Notes: a model not told the origin generated them from the letters alone. Positions 43,810-52,355 are shown, numbered from the stretch's first letter. The stretch is 64,000 nt of DNA from Streptomyces paradoxus (GCF_014202475.1 NZ_JACHGV010000005.1:186001-250000); one strand, 5' to 3'. Numbers and translations: made by a program.

Positions 43810-44313
43810 TCAGTTGTGCTTCCGCCGCCGGACGGCCATCACCGCACCGGCCCCGAGCGCCAGCAGCGCTGCGCTTCCGCCCACCATGACGAGCGAGCGG
43901 TCGTCACCGGTGTCGGCGAGGTGAGGCTTGTGCGGGCGCACGATGATCTTGGCCCCCAAGGACCGGTTCGATTCCACTCCCTTGAGGCGGAAGTAGTGCT
44001 TGCCCGGATCCGTCCACTTGGGGATGGTGACGGTGCCCTTCACCGTGCCGTTCGAGTCGGCGGTGAAGCGGCCCAGCTTGACCGGCTTCGAGAACAGGAA
44101 TGCGCTCACCCCCTCGGTCGGAAGGAACCCGGTCCCTGTGAAGCCGAGGTCGTCTCCTGCGACGACGGTGGTGGCGGTGAGCGTCAGGGTGGGAGGATCG
44201 GGCGGATACGGCTGGGAGTGGGCAGGTTGGGCCCCGATGACGGGGACTGCGGCCAGGACAGCAGAGGCTGCCGCGGTCGCCAAGGCGGCACGACACTTCG
44301 ATGACGCCGTCAT
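43810..44313 (-). CDS. LAXTG-sorted cell-wall protein
   Basis: Exported protein of 167 residues: a signal peptide (cleavage probably near AQPAHS), an Ig-like domain (TLTLTATTVVAGDDLGFTGTGFLP), then LADTG (132-136), a hydrophobic helix and the basic tail RRRKHN. That is a complete sorting signal of the LAXTG type used by class E sortases in Streptomyces, so the protein should be joined to peptidoglycan. The Ig domain resembles those in other small anchored proteins. AGGAG lies about 10 bases before the ATG at 44313. It adjoins the polysaccharide genes, which suggests a surface role. Confidence 0.75.
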   Translation of the reverse strand: MTASSKCRAALATAAASAVLAAVPVIGAQPAHSQPYPPDPPTLTLTATTVVAGDDLGFTGTGFLPTEGVSAFLFSKPVKLGRFTADSNGTVKGTVTIPKWTDPGKHYFRLKGVESNRSLGAKIIVRPHKPHLADTGDDRSLVMVGGSAALLALGAGAVMAVRRRKHN

Positions 44314-44615
44314 CGCTTTCACGCTCCTCAAGTGGAATCAGGCGACGGCATGGTCCGACCCCGAGTACGGTATGTGCATAGATAGCGCTGAATGGGGTTC
44401 GTTAGACATCTTTGGGAGATATGGCGCCCTATGGCGTATACAGATCACCGGACTGGCCGCCGTTGCCCCCGGTTCGAGGACCGAAGTCGCCCGGTATGCG
44501 CTAAGTAGGGAGGTCGGCCTGCGGCGACCACCCCGATCCCGTCCGGCATGAACGGCGGCGACACCCGCCCGCGCCGCCCGTCCTGATCTTCACTTCTTCC
44601 CCTTCTGGAGGGTGC
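44314..44615. other. AT-richer divergent promoter region
   Basis: A 302-base gap between the divergent surface-protein and phosphatase genes without a credible gene. Two direct TATGGCG heptamers start at 44420 and 44430, one helical turn apart, as response-regulator sites often are. The stretch 44370-44440 is clearly AT-richer than the flanks. Confidence 0.4.
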
Positions 44616-45230
44616 GTGCCCCCGTTCCGCGTACTCGTGGTCTGCACCGGCAACCTCTATCGCTCTCCGCTTGCCGAGTGCCTGCTCAGGCACCAGCTGC
44701 TCGAACATCGGCACGTGATCGACGTGAGCAGTGCCGGCACCCGGGCCGTCGCGGGTGTGCCCGCGGCGGCCGCTGTCACCTCCTTCCTCGCCGGACGCGG
44801 CCTGCGGCCCTGCGGGGTGGGCTCCCGCCGGCTGACCGAGGACATGGTCGAGAACGCGGACCTGGTGCTGGGCGCCGCGCGGGAGCATCGTGAGGCCGCC
44901 GTGCGACTCTCCCCCGTGCGTGCGTTGTCCCGTGCGTTCACCTTCCGTGAGTTCGCCCGGCTGGTGCGGTCCGAGGACGCCGCGGGCATGCTGGATCCGG
45001 CCGCACGGTTCGCTGCTCTCGTACAGGGCGCGGCCGCTCGCCGTGGCGCCGTGTCGACCCGTATGGGTGATGTGGACGTGCAAGACCCTCTCGGCGCGCC
45101 CCCGCCCCAAGTGCAGCAGTGCCTATCTCAGATCGAGGAGGCCGTGGAGCGGATCACCGCACTCGTGCGGACCGGACGGCATGCGTCGTCGCCGACCGCG
45201 AGCCGGGCCGAGTCCGGGACGTGGCCGTAG
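44616..45230 (+). CDS. Low-molecular-weight protein-tyrosine phosphatase
   Basis: Phosphatase of 204 residues. The P-loop CTGNLYRS (Cys10, Arg16) and the general acid in DVQDPLG (Asp157) identify the LMW-PTP fold. It is longer than the usual 150 residues by a C-terminal tail. In polysaccharide loci such enzymes (Wzb, PtpA-like) dephosphorylate the BY-kinase tail; here the kinase lies 21 kb away in the same locus. It reads from a GTG with GGAGG upstream. An alternative is a general actinobacterial PtpA-type signalling role. Confidence 0.85.
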   Translation: MPPFRVLVVCTGNLYRSPLAECLLRHQLLEHRHVIDVSSAGTRAVAGVPAAAAVTSFLAGRGLRPCGVGSRRLTEDMVENADLVLGAAREHREAAVRLSPVRALSRAFTFREFARLVRSEDAAGMLDPAARFAALVQGAAARRGAVSTRMGDVDVQDPLGAPPPQVQQCLSQIEEAVERITALVRTGRHASSPTASRAESGTWP

Positions 45231-45355
45231 CGGACCGTGGGCTTCGTCGTACGGAGCGGCCGCACCCTGCGGAGGGCCGAGCGGCGGGACGACTGAACGC
45301 AAGCTCCTTGACGTGCTCATGGTGTGTCAGTTTCCTGGAAGGTGCGCGGCATGGA

Positions 45356-45369
45356 TGGGAGCGCTCCCA
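45356..45369. promoter_or_regulatory. CebR operator
   Basis: TGGGAGCGCTCCCA is a perfect 14-base palindrome identical to the established Streptomyces CebR box, 38 bases before the cellulase start. CebR is a LacI-type repressor released by cello-oligosaccharides. Confidence 0.85.
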
Positions 45370-45407
45370 ACTGTTCCGGGGCCGCGCCTCCCCGAGAGGA
45401 AGCAGCC

Positions 45408-46919
45408 ATGTTCCGCACTCTGCGAAGAGCGCTGTGCGTCGCCGCGGCGCTCCTGTTACCCCTGGCCGGTACGCAGTCGTCGGCACTCGCCGACATCGAC
45501 GCGCAGGCAGGCGCCGGCTACTGGCACACCAGCGGCCGGCAGATCCTGGACGCGGCCGGCCAGCCCGTGCGTATCGCCGGCGTCAACTGGTTCGGCTTCG
45601 AGACCGCCAATCACGTCGTCCACGGCCTGTGGGCCCGCGACTACAAGAGCATGATCGACCAGATGAAGTCGCTGGGCTACAACACCATCCGCATGCCGTA
45701 CAGCGACGACATCCTCAAGCCCGGCACCATGCCGGACAGCATCAACCACGACGGCAGGAACACGGACCTGCGCGGGCTGACGTCCCTCCAGGTCCTGGAC
45801 AGGATCGTCGCCTACGCGGGCCAGTCCGGCCTGAAGATCGTCCTGGACCGCCACCGCCCGGACGCGGCGGGCCAGTCGGCGCTCTGGTACACGGCGTCGG
45901 TCCCCGAGTCGACGTGGATCACCAACCTCAAGGCCCTGGCGACGCGCTACAAGGGCAACTCCACCGTGGTCGGCATCGACCTGCACAACGAGCCCCACGA
46001 TCCGGCCTGCTGGGGCTGCGGCGACACCTCCCGCGACTGGCGCCTGGCCGCCCAGCGCGCGGGCAACGCGGTGCTGTCGGTCAACCCCGAGCTGCTGATC
46101 ATGGTCGAGGGCGTGCAGTCGTACGACGGCACGAACGGCTGGTGGGGCGGGAACCTGATGGGCGTCGCCCGGCACCCGGTCCAGCTGGACGTCCCGAACC
46201 GGCTGGTGTACTCGGCGCACGACTACGCGACGTCGGTGGCGCAGCAGTCCTGGTTCTCCGACCCGTCCTTCCCCGCCAACATGCCGGGGATCTGGGACAA
46301 GTACTGGGGCTATATCTTCAAGCAGAACATCGCCCCGGTGTGGCTCGGCGAGTTCGGTACGACGCTCCAGCCCTCGGTGGACCAGAAGTGGCTGGCCGAG
46401 CTGGTGAAGTACCTGCGCTCGACGTCCGCGCACGGTGCCGACAGCTTCCACTGGACGTTCTGGTCCTGGAACCCCAACTCCGGTGACACGGGCGGCATCC
46501 TCAAGGACGACTGGCAGACGGTCGACACGGCGAAGGACGCGTACCTGGCATCCGTCAAGGCCCCGGGCTTCGGCCCCGGCGGCCCCGGACCCGGCCCGGG
46601 CGGGCCGGGCGGCACCACGCCCACCTGCGCCGCCGCCTACACCGTCGGCAGCGACTGGGGCGGCGGCTTCAACGCCGAGGTGAAGGTGACCAATACGGGC
46701 ACGCTGCCGCTGAAGTCCTGGAAGGTGACGTGGACATGGAGCGGCTCGCAGAAGGTCACGAGCATGTGGAACGCGACCCACACCCAGACCGGCGCGACCG
46801 TCACGGCGGTGAACGCCGCGCACAACGGCAGCCTGTCCGCGGGGAGTTCGGCGAGCTTCGGGTTCGGGGGCGCGCCCGGGGGCGGGGGTGTGCCGGCCGT
46901 GACGTGCACGGCGACGTGA
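45408..46919 (+). CDS. Secreted GH5 cellulase with CBM2
   Basis: Exported endoglucanase of 503 residues: signal peptide, GH5 catalytic domain with acid/base Glu195 in LHNEPHD and nucleophile Glu315 in WLGEFG, a Gly/Pro linker (about 385-402) and a family 2 cellulose-binding module from Cys407 (CAAAYTVGSDWGGGFNAEV) to the C-terminal CTAT. It cleaves internal beta-1,4-glucan bonds outside the cell. A CebR box lies upstream and codon 17, in the signal peptide, is TTA (45456-45458), so translation depends on the bldA tRNA. The ATG at 45408 follows GAGAGGAAG; a longer frame runs through the operator and is rejected. Confidence 0.9.
   Translation: MFRTLRRALCVAAALLLPLAGTQSSALADIDAQAGAGYWHTSGRQILDAAGQPVRIAGVNWFGFETANHVVHGLWARDYKSMIDQMKSLGYNTIRMPYSDDILKPGTMPDSINHDGRNTDLRGLTSLQVLDRIVAYAGQSGLKIVLDRHRPDAAGQSALWYTASVPESTWITNLKALATRYKGNSTVVGIDLHNEPHDPACWGCGDTSRDWRLAAQRAGNAVLSVNPELLIMVEGVQSYDGTNGWWGGNLMGVARHPVQLDVPNRLVYSAHDYATSVAQQSWFSDPSFPANMPGIWDKYWGYIFKQNIAPVWLGEFGTTLQPSVDQKWLAELVKYLRSTSAHGADSFHWTFWSWNPNSGDTGGILKDDWQTVDTAKDAYLASVKAPGFGPGGPGPGPGGPGGTTPTCAAAYTVGSDWGGGFNAEVKVTNTGTLPLKSWKVTWTWSGSQKVTSMWNATHTQTGATVTAVNAAHNGSLSAGSSASFGFGGAPGGGGVPAVTCTAT
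45456..45458 (+). other. TTA (bldA-dependent) codon
   Basis: In-frame TTA leucine codon 17 of the cellulase, the only in-frame TTA I found in the protein genes of this window. The UUA tRNA BldA accumulates late in Streptomyces development. Confidence 0.8.
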
Positions 46920-46949
46920 GCACGGGGTGAGGCGGGGCGCCCCGTGCTC
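46918..46949 (+). terminator. Terminator of the cellulase gene
   Basis: Perfect 10-base-pair stem GAGCACGGGG/CCCCGTGCTC with a 12-base loop, overlapping the stop codon. No U tract, usual for Streptomyces. Confidence 0.65.
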
Positions 46950-47202
46950 CTCGGGCGCCCCGTGCCCTGCCTGACTGCTGGTCCGCCCCTCGGCCGGCCC
47001 ACTCGGCCTGCCCCTCCGGCCTGCCGGCCTGTCCGAATCGTCAGAACACTTCACTTGTGAGGGGTTTCTGAGAGCGGACTGTGACTCGATTTGGTCAAGT
47101 CTCGGTCGAATCCGTACATGCGCGGTGCGCTCTTCCGAAACGATGCGGCACGGCCCGTGTCATTCACGGGCCCGACCCCCCTCACCGTTGCGAGAGAACT
47201 CC

Positions 47203-48807
47203 ATGAGAAGAAGCGCAGCCGTACTGTGCGGCGTCACGGTCGTCCTGACCGGGACACTCACCGCCGCACCCGCCAACGCGAGCGCGTCGCAGTCCGCCGA
47301 CACCGCCCGGACCGCCGCCGCGAAGATCACCTGGAAGAAGTGCGGGACGGACGACGCCCCGACGCTCCAGTGCGCGTCCGTGAAGGTGCCGCTCGACTAC
47401 GCGAAGCCGCGGGGCAAGCAGATCACGCTGGCCCTGTCCCGCGTGCCGCACACCGCGCCGAAGTCCCAGGGCCCGCTGCTCGTCAACCCCGGCGGCCCCG
47501 GTGGCAGCGGCCTGTCGCTGGCCCCGTTCGTCGCGTCGTCCCTGCCCAAGGAGGTCGCCGCCCAGTACGACGTGATCGGCTTCGACCCGCGCGGAGTGGG
47601 CAAGAGCCAGCCCGCCCTGGACTGCAAGCCGGGTTACTTCGACCCGGTGCGCCCCGACTCCGTGCCCAGCACCCCGGCGCTCGAGAAGGCCAACCTCGCG
47701 CGCGCCAAGTCCTTCGCCCAGGCCTGCGGCACGAAGTACAAGGACGTGCTGCCGTACATCGACACGGTCAGCGCCGTGAAGGACATGGACTCGATCCGCA
47801 AGGCCCTCGGCGCATCGAAGATCAACTACTTCGGCTACTCGTACGGCACCTACCTGGGCGCGGTCTACGCCAAGTTGTTCCCCGAGCGGGTGCGGCGCCT
47901 GGTGCTGGACTCGATCGTCGACCCGACCGGCGTCTGGTACGACGACAACATCCAGCAGGACTACGCCTTCGACAAGCGTCACAAGGCGCTCATGGCGTGG
48001 ATAGCCAAGTACGACTCCACCTACAAGCTCGGCACCGACCCGAAGAAGATCGAGGCCAAGTGGTACGCCATGCGGGCGGCCCTGGCCAAGAAGCCCGCGG
48101 GCGGCAAGGTGGGCGCCTCCGAGCTGGAGGACATCTTCATACCCGGCGGCTACAACAACGGCTACTGGCCCACGCTCGCCCAGACGTTCGCGGCCTACGT
48201 CAACAAGCACGACACCGCCGCGCTGGTCAAGGCGTACGACAGCATCGCGGCGATCGACGCCTCCGGCGACAACGGCTACAGCGTCTACACGTCGGTGCAG
48301 TGCCGTGACGCGTCCTGGCCGCGCGACTGGAAGCAGTGGCGCAAGGACAACTGGGCGGTGTACGAGAAGGCTCCGTTCATGGCCTGGAACAACGCCTGGT
48401 ACAACGCACCGTGCGCGTTCTGGCCGACAAAGACGCTGAAGCCGGTGAACGTCGCCAACAGCAAGCTCCCGCCGGTGCTGCTGTTCCAGGCGACGGACGA
48501 CGCGGCCACCCCCTACCAGGGCGGCGTCACGATGCACCGGCTGCTGAAGGGCTCCAGCCTGGTGGTGGAGCAGGGCGGAGGCAACCACGGCATCACGCTG
48601 AGCGGCAACGCCTGCCTCGACAAGTACCTCGCCGCGTACCTCACCAACGGCAAGGTCCCGCACGGCAACGGTGTGGCGGACGCGGTGTGCAAGAAGACCG
48701 CCGACCCCAAGCCGCAGCCGGCGGCGCAGAAGGCGGCGGGCGCGACGCAGCCGGCCGTCGCGGCGGTCGGCGAGAGCCTGCGCGGGATCCTGGGGTTCGG
48801 ACGCTGA
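47203..48807 (+). CDS. Secreted tripeptidyl aminopeptidase-like alpha/beta hydrolase
   Basis: Exported serine hydrolase of 534 residues of the S33 type (Tap/SlpD/SlpE group), which removes tripeptides from exported proteins. It has a signal peptide (cleaved near ANASA), oxyanion loop LLVNPGGPGGSG, nucleophile elbow GYSYGTYLG (Ser213), Asp in LFQATDDAATP (432 or 433) and His462 in GGGNHGIT within the TAP-like C-terminal domain. There is no lipobox, unlike SlpD/E. The 283-base gap upstream holds the cellulase terminator and presumably its promoter. Confidence 0.85.
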   Translation: MRRSAAVLCGVTVVLTGTLTAAPANASASQSADTARTAAAKITWKKCGTDDAPTLQCASVKVPLDYAKPRGKQITLALSRVPHTAPKSQGPLLVNPGGPGGSGLSLAPFVASSLPKEVAAQYDVIGFDPRGVGKSQPALDCKPGYFDPVRPDSVPSTPALEKANLARAKSFAQACGTKYKDVLPYIDTVSAVKDMDSIRKALGASKINYFGYSYGTYLGAVYAKLFPERVRRLVLDSIVDPTGVWYDDNIQQDYAFDKRHKALMAWIAKYDSTYKLGTDPKKIEAKWYAMRAALAKKPAGGKVGASELEDIFIPGGYNNGYWPTLAQTFAAYVNKHDTAALVKAYDSIAAIDASGDNGYSVYTSVQCRDASWPRDWKQWRKDNWAVYEKAPFMAWNNAWYNAPCAFWPTKTLKPVNVANSKLPPVLLFQATDDAATPYQGGVTMHRLLKGSSLVVEQGGGNHGITLSGNACLDKYLAAYLTNGKVPHGNGVADAVCKKTADPKPQPAAQKAAGATQPAVAAVGESLRGILGFGR

Positions 48808-48841
48808 GCGTCTCGGTGACCCAGGCCTGACGGGACGACAG

Positions 48842-48872
48842 GGGGCGTCCGGTGATATTCGCCGGGCGCCCC
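48842..48872 (+). terminator. Terminator of the peptidase gene
   Basis: Eleven-base-pair stem GGGGCGTCCGG/CCGGGCGCCCC with one G-U pair and a 9-base loop, 34 bases after the stop. The adjoining TAGGCT at 48873-48878 could be the -10 box of the next gene. Confidence 0.55.
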
Positions 48873-48898
48873 TAGGCTGTCCGGTCATGGGGGAGCGC

Positions 48899-49567
48899 AT
48901 GAACAACGACATGGTGGATGTCCCGGCGGGGTCCGTCACGCTGTCCGACCGCCGGACCGAGCGCAGTTGGGTGGTCGAGGTCGCGTCGTTTTGGATGTCG
49001 GCCGTGCCGGTCACCCAGGCCCGGTACGCGGAGGTCACCGGCGAGCGCCCGAGCACGGCCCGGGGTGACCGGCTGCCCGTCGAGGGCGTGTCCTGGTGGG
49101 ACGCGGTGCGGTTCTGCAACGTCCTGTCCGTGCGCGAGGGCCTGACCCCCGCGTACGAGGTGCGGCCCGGGGGCGAAACCGCCGGCTGGAACACCGCCGC
49201 CGACGGCTACCGGCTGCCCACCGAGGCCGAGTGGGAGCACGCCTGCCGGGCCGGCGGCACCGGCCCGCGCTACGGTCCGCTCGACGACATCGCCTGGTAC
49301 CGCGGCAACTCGGCCGACCGCGTCCGCCCCGTGGGCGGCAAACAGCCCAACGCCTGGGGCCTGTACGACATGCTGGGCAACGTCTGGGACTGGTGCTGGG
49401 ACCTCTATGACGCCGAGGTCTACGGCACCTACCGGGTGCTGCGCGGCGGCGGCTGGTCCGACGAGCACTGGAGCTGCCGCGCCTCGGTACGCCGCCGGAG
49501 CCATCCGACGTTCCGGATCGACGATGTGGGGTTCCGGCTGGCGCGCTCGGTTCCGGGTGCGGAGTAG
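48899..49567 (+). CDS. SUMF1/FGE-fold protein
   Basis: Protein of 222 residues with the formylglycine-generating enzyme fold: MVDVPAGSVTLSDRR, SFWMSAVPVTQARYAEV, PVEGVSWWDAVRFCN, YRLPTEAEWEHACRAGG, WGLYDMLGNVWDWCWD, RVLRGGGW and the C-terminal GFRLARS. True FGE uses two cysteines about five residues apart near the end; here only SCRAS is present and the second position is Arg, so sulfatase activation is unlikely. No sulfatase gene is nearby. ATG 48899 has GGGGGAG upstream; ATG 48887 just behind a TAGGCT box is an alternative. Confidence 0.7.
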   Translation: MNNDMVDVPAGSVTLSDRRTERSWVVEVASFWMSAVPVTQARYAEVTGERPSTARGDRLPVEGVSWWDAVRFCNVLSVREGLTPAYEVRPGGETAGWNTAADGYRLPTEAEWEHACRAGGTGPRYGPLDDIAWYRGNSADRVRPVGGKQPNAWGLYDMLGNVWDWCWDLYDAEVYGTYRVLRGGGWSDEHWSCRASVRRRSHPTFRIDDVGFRLARSVPGAE

Positions 49568-49668
49568 GGCTCAGCGCCGCCGGCCGGGTCCGTCACCGGT
49601 ACGGCGCGAGCAGACATTCCGGCGGACGGCGGGGAGGAGGACAGCCTCACGCGGCTGTCTGAGCAGAG

Positions 49669-49701
49669 CGAGGGGCGCCCCAGCGTGCGGGGCGCCCCTC
49701 G
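49669..49701. terminator. Bidirectional terminator between SUMF1 and serC
   Basis: Perfect 13-base-pair stem CGAGGGGCGCCCC/GGGGCGCCCCTCG with a 7-base loop between two convergent genes, 19 bases past the serC stop. The strongest hairpin seen in the window. Confidence 0.8.
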
Positions 49702-49719
49702 GTCACGTACGGGAGAAGG

Positions 49720-50838
49720 TCAGAGCTTCTCGATCACGTAGTCGACGCACTTGGTGAGCGCCTCGATGTCCGCCGGGTCGATCGCCGGGAACATCGCGAC
49801 GCGCAGCTGGTTGCGGCCGAGCTTGCGGTAGGGCTCGGTGTCGACGATGCCGTTGGCGCGCAGGACCTTGGCGACGGCGGCGGCGTCGACCTCGTCCGTG
49901 AAGTCGATCGTGCCGATGACCTGCGAGCGCTTGGCCGGGTCGGTGACGAAGGGGCTGGCGTACTTGATGTCCTCGGCCCAGCCGTAGAGCGTGCGGGCGG
50001 AGGTGGCGGTGCGCCGGACCGACCAGTCCAGGCCGCCCTGGCCGTTGATCCACTCCAGCTGCTGGTTCAGCAGGAAGAGGGTGGCCAGCGCCGGGGTGTT
50101 GTACGTCTGGTTCTTGCGGGAGTTGTCGATCGCCGTCGGCAGCGAGAAGAACTCCGGGACGTGGCGGCCGGACGCGTGGATCCGCTCGGCGCGCTCGATC
50201 GCGGCCGGGGAGAACACGCCGATCCACAGGCCGCCGTCGGAGGCGAAGGACTTCTGCGGGGCGAAGTAGTAGACGTCCGTCTCGGCGATGTCGACGGGGA
50301 GGCCGCCCGCGCCGGAGGTGGCGTCCACCAGGACCAGGGAGCCCTCGTCGGCGCCCGCCACGCGCTTGATCGGCATGGCGACACCGGTCGAGGTCTCGTT
50401 GTGGGTGAACGCGTAGACGTCCACGCCCGCCTCGGCGACCGCCTCCGGGTGCGTGCCCGGGTCGGCGGAGATGACGTCCGGCTCGGCCAGCCACGGCGCG
50501 AGCTTCGCGGCCTTGGCGAACTTGGAGGAGAACTCGCCGAAGCTGAGGTGCTGCGACTTGTTCTCGATCAGGCCGTGGGTCGCGACGTCCCAGAACGCGG
50601 TGGAGCCGCCGTTGCCGAGGATCACCTCGTAGCCCTCGGGGAGCTGGAACAACTCGCTGATGCCTTCGCGCACCTTGCCGACCAGGTTCTTGACGGGAGC
50701 CTGGCGGTGGGAGGTGCCGAGCAGGGACGTGCCGGTGGCGGCCAGGGCGTCCAGCGCCTCCACCCGCACCTTGGAGGGGCCCGCGCCGAATCGACCGTCG
50801 GCGGGCTTGATGTCAGCAGGAATCTGGATCTCAGCCAC
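49720..50838 (-). CDS. serC: Phosphoserine transaminase
   Basis: PLP enzyme of 372 residues that makes 3-phosphoserine from 3-phosphohydroxypyruvate with glutamate (serine synthesis), and can serve in pyridoxal phosphate synthesis. The actinobacterial SerC features are visible: FGAGPSKVR at the start, LLGTSHRQAPVKNLVG, THNETSTGV, VDATSGAGG and the Schiff-base lysine in FAPQKSFASDGG (Lys196). GTG start without a clear ribosome site. Transcribed alone, with a strong terminator after it. Confidence 0.9.
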   Translation of the reverse strand: MAEIQIPADIKPADGRFGAGPSKVRVEALDALAATGTSLLGTSHRQAPVKNLVGKVREGISELFQLPEGYEVILGNGGSTAFWDVATHGLIENKSQHLSFGEFSSKFAKAAKLAPWLAEPDVISADPGTHPEAVAEAGVDVYAFTHNETSTGVAMPIKRVAGADEGSLVLVDATSGAGGLPVDIAETDVYYFAPQKSFASDGGLWIGVFSPAAIERAERIHASGRHVPEFFSLPTAIDNSRKNQTYNTPALATLFLLNQQLEWINGQGGLDWSVRRTATSARTLYGWAEDIKYASPFVTDPAKRSQVIGTIDFTDEVDAAAVAKVLRANGIVDTEPYRKLGRNQLRVAMFPAIDPADIEALTKCVDYVIEKL

Positions 50839-50910
50839 GCAGGGGAGCGTAGCCGTTTCCAGAAACCTGGGCGAAACGTCGTCCGTCGGGTGAGACGGGG
50901 TGTGGACAGG

Positions 50911-52260
50911 TCAGTGCGGCGGCGGGCCGGGCCAGACGGCCGAGGCGTCGTCGCGGTGCGGGTCCGGCAGCCGGAGGGGGCGGACGGCGACGGGGCGGAC
51001 TCCGCCCTCGGTGGTGGCCGTCCAGGGGGCGGGGCGGCCGGAGTAGCACAGGGTGGTGAGGACGAAGACGCCGTCGGCGTAGACCTCGACGTACTCGCCG
51101 ACGGTGAGGATGCGCAGCGAGGCGGCGGGCTCCGGCAGCGGCGTCTCGCCGAGCGGGGTGCCGTCGGGGCCGGTGACCCACAGGTTCTTGCCGTCGCAGC
51201 CGACCGTGAGGGCGGGCCGGTCCTGGTCGGAGACCTGCGTGCGCAGGGTGACCTCGGTGCGGCCGGAGAGGCCGACGTCGCCGACCGCGTGCAGGAGCGC
51301 CTCGTGCGTCTCCTCGCCGAGCCAGGGGTCCAGGCCCGGCCACCATTCCAGGCGGGGTGCCGAATCCGCCGGTACGGCGAGGGACTTGGGCTGGGCGAGC
51401 ATGCCGCGGCAGCGCTCGCCGGTGTCGCTGAGGCCGACGCGGCGCGGGGTGGTGTGCAGCACGACGCGGGAGCCGTCGGGGGCGGCGACGACGCGCGGGG
51501 CGTAGGCGCCGGTCGGGCCGAGCGGGCCGCGGCGGGTCCACGGGCCGCGCAGACGCGGAGCGGTCCACGCCTCGAAGCCCCGGGTGGCGCCGATGGAGCC
51601 GAGCAGCAGCCAGCCGCCGTCGTCGAGGCGTTCGAGGACGGGGCACTCCAGTTCGTCGACGTCGCCGGGGGAGATGAGCGGCGGGTGGACGGTCCAGTGC
51701 TCCAGGTCGTCGGAGGTGACCCAGGCGACGCAGCCGCTGACTTCGACGGGCAGGGAGGCGTCGGCGGCGCAGACGACCATCACCCACCCGTCGGACTCGT
51801 CGTCGCGTACGACGAAGGGGTCGCGCCAGCCCATACGTTCGCCCGTGCGGTACCAGCGTCCGTCCGCCTCGACGACCGGCCCCGTGCCGTGGCGGCGCCA
51901 GCCGGTGCCGTCGGTGCGCCCGGAGCGGGCCAGGCCGATCGACTGCAGGGGCCAGCCGCCCGGGGTGAGTCCGGAGACGGCGGTGTAGAGCATCGCCATA
52001 CCGGTGCCGTGCGGGAAGGCGTGCATGGTCCACACCGCCTGCTGGTCGAAGCGGCCCGGCAGGCCGTTGCCGAAGGCGGTGCCCTGCGGCTCCCAGTGGA
52101 CCAGGTCGGCGGAGGTGGCCCGGCCGTACGAGGTCTCCATGCGCAGGTGGTCGAACTCGGCCGTCCACGGGCCCTGGAGGTGCAGCACGGTGTAGGTGCC
52201 GTCCGCCTGGCGCAGGACGTCGAAGTCGTTCACGCAGAGGCCGGGCGGCGCGTATCGCAT
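50911..52260 (-). CDS. GH32-type glycoside hydrolase (fructan/sucrose)
   Basis: Protein of 449 residues with a five-bladed propeller and C-terminal beta-sandwich. GH32 marks are RDP (146-148 in GWRDPFVV) and the EC motif in DELECPVLE (Glu205). The nucleophile motif, usually WMNDPNG, is diverged to CVNDFDV with Asp12 retained. No signal peptide is seen, so it acts inside the cell on imported sugar. ATG 52260 has AGGACC upstream; a TTG at 52293 is an alternative. Divergent from the LacI operon, it probably hydrolyses the sugar that operon imports, but the GH32 substrate is not proven. Confidence 0.75.
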   Translation of the reverse strand: MRYAPPGLCVNDFDVLRQADGTYTVLHLQGPWTAEFDHLRMETSYGRATSADLVHWEPQGTAFGNGLPGRFDQQAVWTMHAFPHGTGMAMLYTAVSGLTPGGWPLQSIGLARSGRTDGTGWRRHGTGPVVEADGRWYRTGERMGWRDPFVVRDDESDGWVMVVCAADASLPVEVSGCVAWVTSDDLEHWTVHPPLISPGDVDELECPVLERLDDGGWLLLGSIGATRGFEAWTAPRLRGPWTRRGPLGPTGAYAPRVVAAPDGSRVVLHTTPRRVGLSDTGERCRGMLAQPKSLAVPADSAPRLEWWPGLDPWLGEETHEALLHAVGDVGLSGRTEVTLRTQVSDQDRPALTVGCDGKNLWVTGPDGTPLGETPLPEPAASLRILTVGEYVEVYADGVFVLTTLCYSGRPAPWTATTEGGVRPVAVRPLRLPDPHRDDASAVWPGPPPH

Positions 52261-52355
52261 GGACAGGTCCTGTCTGCCGACAGCGGCACTCAAACGCGTG
52301 CGCTGTGATCTTGCTGGGGGGAGTTCCTCTGGGAGTCAGCCGAAGTAAATCTGAA

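Noticed and set aside
22098..44313. Further TTA codons that would make the polysaccharide genes bldA-dependent
   Set aside because: Every tta/taa triplet I checked in these genes falls across codon boundaries (for example GGT TAC); only the cellulase has one in frame.
45324..45407. Longer N-terminus of the cellulase
   Set aside because: It would be coded through the CebR box and would place 28 polar residues before the signal peptide.
48899..49567. Calling the SUMF1-fold gene a formylglycine-generating enzyme
   Set aside because: The second active-site cysteine is absent and no sulfatase gene is present.
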